Source of the DNA: Deltaproteobacteria bacterium
GTDB taxonomy: Bacteria > Myxococcota > Myxococcia > SLRQ01
Direction: 5' to 3'
DNA length: 5,353 bases
NCBI GenBank assembly: GCA_007128675.1
Contig: SKWY01000506.1
Coordinates: 1-5,353, forward strand
Part shown: in pieces, positions 1 to 5,353 of the stretch
Position numbering within the stretch: the stretch's first letter is position 1
How the letters are laid out: the number at the start of each line of letters is the position of its first letter
Program-made: the position numbers and the translations under genes
The notes under the pieces: generated by a model
Database searches by the model: none
What the model was told of the DNA's origin: nothing
What the model saw: only the letters and a program-made list of their open reading frames with translations

Positions 1-688
1 CGGCGAGAGCTTTTTCAGTTTGTTCGCAGGCCGGTCTTGCCGAGCCCCCATCGAGATCGGTTTCGATCACTTGCGCGCCTGCCTTGAGGCCGGCGACGAG
101 CGCCTGACCGGTCGCCGTAGTCTGCTGGCCCATTCTTCGCTGCCAGCGAGCAAAGACATTGAACATAATCACGGCGGGGATCGCAACGCCAAGGCCAACG
201 GCCGTCGCAACGAGAGCTTCCGAGATTCCCGCCATTACGACGTCCGGACCCCCGGTCCCTCCGGCCGCGGCGAGGTCGGCGAAGGCTCGGATTATTCCTA
301 GACAGGTCCCAAACAACCCTATGAAGGGGGCGTTGCTCCCTATGGTCGCCAGTATGGATAGGAAGCGGTCGTACTCGGTGCGGACTCTTGCAAGCTCACT
401 TGCCAGGATCGACTCCACTGCCTCCGGGCCTTTGCTCGAATGCTCCAGACCTGCCCGAATAACGGTTGCCACGAACCCACGCCTACCCTTTACCCAGGCA
501 AAGGCGGCCTCGCTGTCTCCTTCTCGCAGGCTCGTGAGCAGCTCCGAGGCCGGCCGGCCGCTGCCTCTGCCATAGAAGACAGCTCTTTCTATGCCTACCG
601 CCACCGAGAGGAACGAGAGGGCGATCAGGATCCACAGGATCCACTCGGCTCCCAGTAGCGTGAAGTCCAAAAGAAACTCTGTGAGCAT
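1..688 (-). CDS. MotA/TolQ/ExbB-family proton channel protein (C-terminus cut by window edge)
   Basis: The minus-strand frame from the ATG at 686-688 stays open for 229 codons to the left edge, so the 3' end is missing. Family members (TolQ, ExbB) form an inner-membrane proton channel that, with an ExbD/TolR partner, uses proton motive force to do work in the envelope. The topology fits: a hydrophobic segment at residues 14-33, a long polar cytoplasmic stretch at about 34-107, then segments at about 112-135 and 157-179. The hallmark motifs are present: APFIGLFGTCLGI (120-132) and GISEALVATAVGLGVAIPAV (154-173). E157, T162 and T128 occupy the positions of E. coli ExbB E176, T181 and T148, so the channel should be functional. 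At 229 residues and still open, it is near the usual 220-250. It follows the TolC gene by 24 bp, which implies co-transcription. Whether it serves a TonB, Tol-Pal or other motor cannot be decided here, so no symbol is given. Confidence 0.93.
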   Translation of the reverse strand, partial: MLTEFLLDFTLLGAEWILWILIALSFLSVAVGIERAVFYGRGSGRPASELLTSLREGDSEAAFAWVKGRRGFVATVIRAGLEHSSKGPEAVESILASELARVRTEYDRFLSILATIGSNAPFIGLFGTCLGIIRAFADLAAAGGTGGPDVVMAGISEALVATAVGLGVAIPAVIMFNVFARWQRRMGQQTTATGQALVAGLKAGAQVIETDLDGGSARPACEQTEKALA

Positions 689-698
689 GAAATGCGAA

Positions 699-703
699 CC
701 CTC
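699..703 (-). promoter_or_regulatory. Ribosome binding site for the ExbB/TolQ-type gene
   Basis: GAGGG on the minus strand lies 10 nt before the ATG at 686-688 and within the 24-bp gap after the TolC stop (713-715). It supports this ATG as the start and independent or re-initiated translation on a shared mRNA. The spacing is slightly long. Confidence 0.55.
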
Positions 704-712
704 GCTGTAAGC

Positions 713-2173
713 TCAAAGCGTTGGATCAGTCTCTTCATCGAGTCCGGTCAACTCCTCTAGCATACCCATGGCGCGAGCAAGCGAAAGGATCGCCATGTCC
801 AGCTCCAGCTTGCCCATCACTACCTGTGTCTCCGCCAAGAAGGCTCGTGAGGTGGCGTCGGTGACTTCGAGAGATGTCGCGGCCCCGACCTCGTAGCGAG
901 CGCGCGCCAGCTCCAGGCTCTCGGTCGCAAGCTCGGAGGTGCCCTCGAGGCGCTCGAGCTGCGCCGACGCGGAGTCCAGCTCGAGCCGGGCCTGGATCAC
1001 CTCTTGGCGCACTCTGTCGGCCAGGCTGTCTCTTGCTCGCTTCGCCTGTCTTACGCGCAGGCGCGCGGAGTCGAGCTGCTGCCTCCTCTGACCTCCTTGA
1101 TAGATGGGCACAGTCAAGTTCATCGTGGCAAGCCAGGTGAAGCGGTCGTCTCTTAGGTAGCTGGTCGAGGGGCTGTAACGAGCGCTGGCCGAAAGGTCGA
1201 GACTCGGAAGAAAAGCCATCCGGGCCGCGGTAACCAGGTGGTCGGCCGCCGCGATCTGACGCTCGAAGGCGGCCAGATCCGCCCTATTCTCGATCGCCTC
1301 GGCAAGCTCGACATCCACGGTGAGAGGCAGTGTCTCCTCGGGCTGGACGAGCATGTAATCACCCTCGTCATGGGGCCTGCCGATAAGGGTGCCAAGAGCC
1401 ACCTTCACCGATGCCAGTGAGGCCTCCGCGATTCGAAGCTCCTCGATGGCGCCCCTATGATCGATCTGTGCCCTGAGGAGATCGAGACGATTCGCGGCCT
1501 CGAGTTCATGCCGAGCCTTGACCACCTCGAGGTATTCCACCGTATCCGCTACCTGACGCTTCGCCAGATCCACGGAGCCCTGGAGCGCGATGCCCGAGTA
1601 GAAGGCCGTCGCCACGGTGTAGAGGAGCTCCGTTCGCAGCCGGTCCCTATCCAGATCCGTGGCGGCGCGAAGCTCTCTCAACGCGCGCAGGGTAGGCAGG
1701 GCCTGGCCCTGGAAGATGACCTGACGAAAGCTTGCGCTGGCTTGAGGCTGATAAAGCTCTTGAACTATCCGCTCGTTACCATCGGGCTGCGGGAAGCGGA
1801 CCTCCTTGTCGTTTCTGGTCAGGGATCCGACTATGGCCACGCCTGGGCGGAGGGTCGACCAGGCTCTGTCAATGTCGATTGTGGCCTCCACGGCTCGGTC
1901 GCGGGCGGCTTCCAAATCGCGAGAGCCCTCGAGGGCTGCTCGAAATGCTTGCTCGAGGGATATGGTCTCTCCGCGGGCCGCTTCCACCTCTCGAGCCGTG
2001 CCGAGACTTAGCGTCCCTCGAGCCGGCGTCGGCGCACTAGCGATGGAGGCCGCGTTGCCCGGCGAAGGAGCGGTGCCGGTGGGCGAACTCGTGGCACCGC
2101 ATAGAAGGGCGGACAGAGCCGCCAGCAGTAGGGCCGACAAAGAAGCTCTTGCCCAGTGAAGACCTTTTTTCAT
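713..2173 (-). CDS. TolC-family outer-membrane efflux channel protein
   Basis: Complete 486-residue protein. TolC-type proteins form a trimeric outer-membrane barrel with a long periplasmic alpha-helical tunnel, and are the exit duct for RND, MFS or ABC pumps and type I secretion. The N-terminus is a signal peptide: MKKGLHWARA, then a Leu/Ala-rich core (11-24), with cleavage likely near CGA (25-27). A Pro/Ser/Ala/Thr-rich linker follows (28-52). The two outer-membrane-efflux repeats are visible. In the first, RHELEAANRLDLLRAQ (221-236) is the helix-turn motif; in the second, FLPSLDLSASA (321-331), LTVPIYQGGQRRQQL (353-367) and YEVGAATSLEVTDATSRAF (427-445) are the classic TolC signatures. C25 is preceded by ALL, a poor lipobox, so lipidation as in OprM is possible but doubtful. 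ATG 2173 is preferred, with an in-frame TTG directly before it at 2174-2176. The ExbB/TolQ-type gene follows closely, so the pair is probably an operon. The substrate is unknown. Confidence 0.93.
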   Translation of the reverse strand: MKKGLHWARASLSALLLAALSALLCGATSSPTGTAPSPGNAASIASAPTPARGTLSLGTAREVEAARGETISLEQAFRAALEGSRDLEAARDRAVEATIDIDRAWSTLRPGVAIVGSLTRNDKEVRFPQPDGNERIVQELYQPQASASFRQVIFQGQALPTLRALRELRAATDLDRDRLRTELLYTVATAFYSGIALQGSVDLAKRQVADTVEYLEVVKARHELEAANRLDLLRAQIDHRGAIEELRIAEASLASVKVALGTLIGRPHDEGDYMLVQPEETLPLTVDVELAEAIENRADLAAFERQIAAADHLVTAARMAFLPSLDLSASARYSPSTSYLRDDRFTWLATMNLTVPIYQGGQRRQQLDSARLRVRQAKRARDSLADRVRQEVIQARLELDSASAQLERLEGTSELATESLELARARYEVGAATSLEVTDATSRAFLAETQVVMGKLELDMAILSLARAMGMLEELTGLDEETDPTL

Positions 2174-2183
2174 CAAGAGTGAG

Positions 2184-2187
2184 CCTT
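2184..2187 (-). promoter_or_regulatory. Weak ribosome binding site before the TolC gene
   Basis: AAGG on the minus strand is 10 nt before the ATG at 2171-2173 and 7 nt before the adjacent in-frame TTG at 2174-2176. The spacing suits the TTG slightly better, but ATG is by far the commoner start. The choice changes the protein by one residue only. Confidence 0.35.
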
Positions 2188-2198
2188 GTTGCTTGCCC

Positions 2199-2224
2199 CG
2201 CCTCTAGGAACCTTTTTCTAGGCG
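2199..2224 (-). repeat. Imperfect inverted repeat between the dehydrogenase and TolC genes
   Basis: On the minus strand CGCCTAG (2224-2218) faces CTAGAGGCG (2207-2199) across a 10-nt spacer. Five outer pairs (CGCCT/AGGCG) form, then two more (AG/CT) if two bases bulge out. It sits 23 bp after the dehydrogenase stop and 25 bp before the TolC start. No run of T follows on the minus strand, so it is not a standard intrinsic terminator. It could be a weak RNA hairpin, a protein-binding site or chance. Confidence 0.35.
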
Positions 2225-2247
2225 AGCCATTCCCGAAGAGCGGCTGA

Positions 2248-4095
2248 TTAGAGCATTGCCTCCATGGCGCTCTCATCTCCAGCTTGCAGGATGGCCGCCT
2301 TGGCCGGGCAAAGGGCAAGGTTCCTTCGCGCATTGAATTGGGCCACCTTGATCTTGTCGTGAAGATACGCGGCGTCTGGATCCTCTTCGCAAATCCCTCT
2401 TGTTGCCTTGGAGTCCAAGGCATCCACGTTCTTGGCCCTGCAGATATCCTCGAACCTTGGCCAGGCGATGAGGGCCTGCTCCAGTAAAAGCCAGCCAACC
2501 ACCACCGAGCCCATGAGGTCCAGAAACGCCGTGGCATTGAGTATGGGGGAAAGAGGTCTATCGCGTCCTACCTTGGCGAAATGCGTGGCACCGGCCACTA
2601 GGGCGTCGCGAGCCTTCGTGAATATGGCGACGTCAGCGGCAAGAAGGGGATGAGATGCGTGGGGCTGAACGCTCTTGGTCATCATCCCGATGAGGTTCTT
2701 CATGTCGGCGCCGTCTCTTGCGGGCAGCTTGCGTCCTATGAGATCCAAAGCCTGGATGCCGTTAGTCCCCTCGTAGATGGAGGCGATCTTCATGTCCCGC
2801 ATGTACTGCTCCACGGGATACTCGCTAAGGTAACCGTATCCCCCCAGCACCTGAATAGCGAGCTCCGTTGCCTTGAAGCCTTGATCCGTGGAGTAGCCCT
2901 TCGCGATTGGAGTGAGAAGTTCAACGAGGCCGTTGTAGCGCTCCTTCTCCTCGGGGTCCGTCGATACCTCGGCCATATCGAGGAAGAACCCCGTGCGAAG
3001 AAGCAGGGCCCGCGTGCCCTCACCTATGGCCTTTTGCTGCAGCAGCATCTGTCGAACATCGGGATGCCTATCGATGGTGACGTCCGGCGAGCCCTTGCCG
3101 GCCAGGATATCCTTGCCCTGAACTCGCTCTTTCGCGTACTGCAGCGAGTACTGATAGGCGGCGTTCGCAAGCGATGCCCCCTGAAGGCCCACCTGGATGC
3201 GGGCCTCGTTCATCATCTGGAACATCGCGCGCATACCCTTGTTCTCCTCGCCGAGGAGCCAGCCCTTGCACCGGCCGTTCTCGCCAAAGGTCAGCGTGCA
3301 GGTCGGCGAGGCATGGATTCCCATCTTGTGCTCGATGCCTGTACACTTGACATCGTTATCCTCGCCCAGGGTGCCGTCGGCGTTGACTCTGGTCTTGGGA
3401 ACTAGGAACAAGGAGATTCCCCGAGTTCCCTTTGGGGCGCCCTCGGTTCGCGCCAGCACGGCATGAATGATGTTTTCCGATAGATCATGCTCTCCGAAGG
3501 AGATGAAGATCTTTTCCCCCTCGATGAGGTAGTAATCGCCCTCCTTGCGAGCCCTTGCTCGCACGGCCCCCACATCGCTGCCGGCGCCGGCCTCGGTGAG
3601 ACACATGGTGCCGGTCCATTTGCCCGTGTACATGTTCTCGAGATAGATCTTTTTCAGCTCGTCGTTGCCAAATGTCTCTATCAGGTGGGCGGCGCCCGTC
3701 GTCAGCAGCGGTCCTAGGCTGAAGGAGAGACAACCTCCAAAGAAGAGATCGTTGACGGCCATCCCAAGGCTATAGGGCATTCCTTGGCCGCCGTAGTCCG
3801 GGTTGTGAACGAAGCCAAGCCATCCGTTCGCCGTGTAGAGATCGTAGGTCTCCTTGAAGGGCGCCGGCATTGTCACCTTGCCGGTAGCCGGATCGAAGCT
3901 TGCTCCTTCCCGGTCGCCTATGGGGTTCATTGGCGCCATCTGATTGCGCGCGAACTTGTATGCTTCGTCCAAAATGGCCTCGACGGTGTCCCTGTCCAGC
4001 TCCTCGAACCTGGGGTGGTCGAACAGCTTCTCGATCCTCGCCTGCTCGAGAAGCGCGAACTTGAGATCACGTACGTCACATTGGAACTCGGCCAT
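2248..4095 (-). CDS. Acyl-CoA dehydrogenase, long type with C-terminal extension (FadE/DmdC-like)
   Basis: Complete 615-residue flavoenzyme that should introduce a trans-2,3 double bond into an acyl-CoA, passing electrons from FAD to electron-transfer flavoprotein in the cytoplasm. It opens with the short N-terminal element typical of this subgroup (about 2-34). The all-alpha domain follows to about 160. The FAD/substrate motif CLTEAGAGSDVGA (165-177) begins the beta domain. The C-terminal helical domain carries QVLGGYGYLSEYPVEQYMRD (415-434) and IYEGTNGIQ (440-448), where E442 is the expected catalytic base. An extra helical domain (about 465-595) makes it longer than the usual 380-400 residues and matches the roughly 590-610-residue group that includes DmdC (methylmercaptopropionyl-CoA dehydrogenase). 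Chain-length or DMSP-related specificity cannot be read from the sequence. The start at 4095 is chosen because GGAG lies 6 nt upstream and homologues begin near MAEF; in-frame ATGs at 4107 and 4149 lack a good site. It is probably transcribed from the 277-bp gap upstream. Confidence 0.95.
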   Translation of the reverse strand: MAEFQCDVRDLKFALLEQARIEKLFDHPRFEELDRDTVEAILDEAYKFARNQMAPMNPIGDREGASFDPATGKVTMPAPFKETYDLYTANGWLGFVHNPDYGGQGMPYSLGMAVNDLFFGGCLSFSLGPLLTTGAAHLIETFGNDELKKIYLENMYTGKWTGTMCLTEAGAGSDVGAVRARARKEGDYYLIEGEKIFISFGEHDLSENIIHAVLARTEGAPKGTRGISLFLVPKTRVNADGTLGEDNDVKCTGIEHKMGIHASPTCTLTFGENGRCKGWLLGEENKGMRAMFQMMNEARIQVGLQGASLANAAYQYSLQYAKERVQGKDILAGKGSPDVTIDRHPDVRQMLLQQKAIGEGTRALLLRTGFFLDMAEVSTDPEEKERYNGLVELLTPIAKGYSTDQGFKATELAIQVLGGYGYLSEYPVEQYMRDMKIASIYEGTNGIQALDLIGRKLPARDGADMKNLIGMMTKSVQPHASHPLLAADVAIFTKARDALVAGATHFAKVGRDRPLSPILNATAFLDLMGSVVVGWLLLEQALIAWPRFEDICRAKNVDALDSKATRGICEEDPDAAYLHDKIKVAQFNARRNLALCPAKAAILQAGDESAMEAML

Positions 4096-4101
4096 CTTCG
4101 T

Positions 4102-4105
4102 CTCC
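4102..4105 (-). promoter_or_regulatory. Ribosome binding site that decides the dehydrogenase start
   Basis: GGAG on the minus strand ends 6 nt before the ATG at 4093-4095, an ideal spacing. It overlaps the next in-frame ATG upstream (4105-4107), which itself has no purine-rich site ahead of it. This makes 4095 the better start and removes 18 residues from the longest possible reading. Confidence 0.7.
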
Positions 4106-4263
4106 ATTGTTTGCGGTTCAAGCGTGCTACCAGGTTCCGCTCGATCCATCCCACGGCTCTTCCCTCTGCCCAGGCCAAGATCGAATGCATGGGTTGTCCT
4201 AGCCAGGAGCGAGCCCCACGCTACTTGGGATGGTATTTCGAGCGCCGTCTTCGAGGTTGAACA

Positions 4264-4306
4264 GGCTACCTATCATTGCTTATCGAGGCATGGAAGACAG
4301 GTAGCC
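4264..4306. repeat. 11-bp inverted repeat (palindromic hairpin or operator candidate)
   Basis: GGCTACCTATC (4264-4274) is mirrored by GACAGGTAGCC (4296-4306) across a 21-nt spacer. Ten positions are Watson-Crick. The odd one, A4272/C4298, reads as a G-U pair in minus-strand RNA, so that transcript could form an uninterrupted 11-pair stem. No T-tract follows on either strand, so it is not a classical terminator. It lies about 170 bp upstream of the dehydrogenase start and 67 bp past the propeller stop. It may be a regulator-binding site, an mRNA 3'-end stabilising hairpin for the propeller gene, or a copy of a dispersed palindromic repeat. Confidence 0.6.
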
Positions 4307-4317
4307 CACCGAAGCCG

Positions 4318-4332
4318 CATAGGCTCATAGGC
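4318..4332. repeat. Short direct repeat CATAGGC x2
   Basis: CATAGGC occurs at 4318-4324 and again at 4326-4332, separated by one T, giving an 8-bp period. It is close to the inverted repeat in the same gap. It is short enough to be chance. Confidence 0.4.
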
Positions 4333-4372
4333 CAGTCCCCTCATTCCCAGCTTCTGTCCACAGGGCCTAGAG

Positions 4373-5353
4373 TCATTGGCGCGATGCTACGGACCAAAGC
4401 TCTACGAAGTGTTCGTTCCAGGCGATGGCGAGAAAGCTGGGGGTGATCTCGACCCCGTTCGTGGCGCTTTGCCAAGAGAGGGGAGAGCTGGTTGCACCGA
4501 GGCGCTCTAAGGACTCGGTGCTCTCTCTGTACTCGAACACTTCACCGGTGAAATCGTCCACGAGCACCACCGAGTCTCGGCTCAGCTGGGCCGCGGGAGT
4601 CATACGAGCCCGCTCTAGGACGAGGTGGTTCGCAAGGAGAGAATTGTCCGATTTTCGTCTGATGTTGATTGCGCCGTCTAGGAAGACCTCGAGGTAGGTC
4701 TCATTCAGGGGTAGCACTCCCGAGATCCCCGAAGAGCTGCCCTGCTGCCACTCCAGGGTCAGGGCGTCATCCTCCAGCGAGATAACTGCTCGTCCCGGGT
4801 TTGCCGAGTAACCCAAACCGGAGACGTAGAGCCTTCTCTCTTCTTCGTCGAAAGAGATGAAGCCCGCGTATGGTGTGAATACATAGTCAATCTCGTTGAG
4901 ATCGTAATCGTACAAGACGACGTAATCACCTGTCGTGATGAGCAGTCTTTCTTCGGATATCACTCTGAGGTCGGAGCCCGAGGCCCCTGGAGGATCTACG
5001 GTCTCGACCACCGAGTAGTCGGAGGTATCGACCTTCACGAGGGCTCTTCCCCGGGCCTCTAGGGCATAGAGAAGAGAACCGTCGGGTGAGTAGTCGAGAC
5101 CCTTGCCAATCATGGAGGGGTCATCGGACAGAGCGAAGACACCCACGGTTGTTTCGGCATGAAGATCATAGACCAGCACATCCATGGACTGGCCGTCCCA
5201 GACGGCGAGGTGCCCTATCTCCTCGGAAATAGAGAGCCCTGAACCCTCTGAGGTCCAGCTTCTTTCGGTCTTGGGGATGGTTACAAGGTGAGAGACGGAG
5301 TCAATGCCGAGATAGGAGGGAAGGACGCTCCACTCGTGCTCGGCGAAGCCTTC
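4373..5353 (-). CDS. Beta-propeller-like repeat protein of unknown function (N-terminus beyond window)
   Basis: The minus-strand frame is open from the right edge to the TGA at 4373-4375, giving 326 residues. The first internal ATG (5185) is 56 codons inside, and the residues before it carry the same repeat pattern, so the true start lies outside. Hydrophobic inner-strand motifs recur at about 48 (HLAVWDG), 94 (LLYALEA), 137 (LLITTGD), 174 (RLYVSGL), 220 (YLEVFLDG), 261 (SVVLVDD) and 307 (FLAIAWNE), a period of about 37-46 residues, as in WD40/YVTN-type propellers. LDYSPDGSLLYAL (86-98) is the typical turn-plus-strand of YVTN repeats, and VELWSVAS at the end resembles a WD-type last strand. 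No catalytic motif is visible. Such propellers usually bind proteins or ligands, often outside the cytoplasm, but the N-terminus with any signal or lipoprotein sequence is missing. I do not recognise a specific family. Confidence 0.8.
   Translation of the reverse strand, partial: EGFAEHEWSVLPSYLGIDSVSHLVTIPKTERSWTSEGSGLSISEEIGHLAVWDGQSMDVLVYDLHAETTVGVFALSDDPSMIGKGLDYSPDGSLLYALEARGRALVKVDTSDYSVVETVDPPGASGSDLRVISEERLLITTGDYVVLYDYDLNEIDYVFTPYAGFISFDEEERRLYVSGLGYSANPGRAVISLEDDALTLEWQQGSSSGISGVLPLNETYLEVFLDGAINIRRKSDNSLLANHLVLERARMTPAAQLSRDSVVLVDDFTGEVFEYRESTESLERLGATSSPLSWQSATNGVEITPSFLAIAWNEHFVELWSVASRQ

Larger units (their letters stand above)
4096..4372. other. 277-bp non-coding gap, likely regulatory region of the dehydrogenase gene
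   Basis: This stretch separates the propeller gene stop from the dehydrogenase start, both on the minus strand. Apart from the ribosome binding site it holds an 11-bp inverted repeat (4264-4306) and a short tandem direct repeat (4318-4332). The open frames crossing it show no family features and overlap the real genes out of frame. I could not identify a convincing -35/-10 pair on the minus strand. Its size and these repeats suggest that the dehydrogenase has its own promoter here, but that is inference. Confidence 0.5.

Noticed and set aside
159..575. 138-codon plus-strand frame at the left end
   Set aside because: It is antisense to the ExbB/TolQ-type gene, whose motifs are unmistakable on the minus strand.
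483..716. 77-codon minus-strand frame overlapping the start of the ExbB/TolQ-type gene
   Set aside because: It is the wrong frame: it is Arg/His/Gly-rich without membrane segments, whereas the neighbouring frame gives the conserved channel protein.
1457..2011. 184-codon open frame on the plus strand
   Set aside because: It is antisense to the TolC coding region, with no family features; it is a shadow of that gene's codon pattern.
2650..3405. 251-codon open frame on the plus strand
   Set aside because: It lies wholly inside the dehydrogenase gene, antisense to motifs that are clearly conserved. It has no recognisable domain, and it is explained by codon bias of the gene opposite.
4096..4149. 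In-frame upstream ATGs (4107, 4149) as the dehydrogenase start
   Set aside because: Neither has a good ribosome binding site, while the ATG at 4095 has GGAG at 6 nt and matches the usual N-terminus of the family.
4216..4248. Possible -35/-10 promoter pair for the dehydrogenase (TTCAAC, then AAATAC after 17 nt, minus strand)
   Set aside because: Both boxes match the consensus too poorly to call, given the base composition.
3784..4260. 158-codon plus-strand frame reaching into the intergenic gap
   Set aside because: Most of it is antisense to the dehydrogenase N-terminus and the remainder shows no protein-like features.
4264..4306. Intrinsic terminator for the propeller gene
   Set aside because: The stem is good, but the 21-nt loop is long and neither strand has a T-run after it.

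Overview
The window carries four protein-coding genes, all on the minus strand, so transcription runs from the right edge to the left edge. The base composition is moderately high in GC (about 58-60% by eye). The TolC and ExbB/TolQ-type envelope genes point to a Gram-negative (diderm) bacterium. The mix of a FadE/DmdC-like acyl-CoA dehydrogenase, an envelope energy-transduction gene and a propeller protein would suit a deltaproteobacterial or myxococcal-type genome, but that placement is inference and no marker gene is present to confirm it.

Layout from right to left, in the order of transcription. (1) 5353-4373: the C-terminal 326 residues of a beta-propeller-like protein whose start lies beyond the right edge. 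It shows about seven repeats of roughly 43 residues. (2) 4372-4096: a 277-bp non-coding gap with a strong 11-bp inverted repeat and a short direct repeat, probably holding the control region of the next gene. (3) 4095-2248: a complete 615-residue acyl-CoA dehydrogenase of the long type with an extra C-terminal domain, with the catalytic glutamate visible. (4) 2247-2174: a 74-bp gap with an imperfect inverted repeat. (5) 2173-713: a complete 486-residue TolC-family outer-membrane efflux channel with a signal peptide. (6) 688-1: the first 229 residues of a MotA/TolQ/ExbB proton-channel protein, cut by the left edge. It starts only 24 bp after the TolC stop.

The TolC and ExbB/TolQ genes almost certainly form one transcription unit. 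It probably continues leftwards, where an ExbD/TolR partner and possibly an efflux pump and adaptor would be expected. The acyl-CoA dehydrogenase is a fatty-acid or acyl-CoA catabolic enzyme with no evident functional tie to the envelope genes. The propeller gene has no assignable function. There are no RNA genes, mobile elements, CRISPR arrays or convincing intrinsic terminators. The window looks mostly like ordinary chromosome. The most interesting points are the pairing of a TolC channel with a proton-driven motor subunit, and the palindrome upstream of the dehydrogenase.
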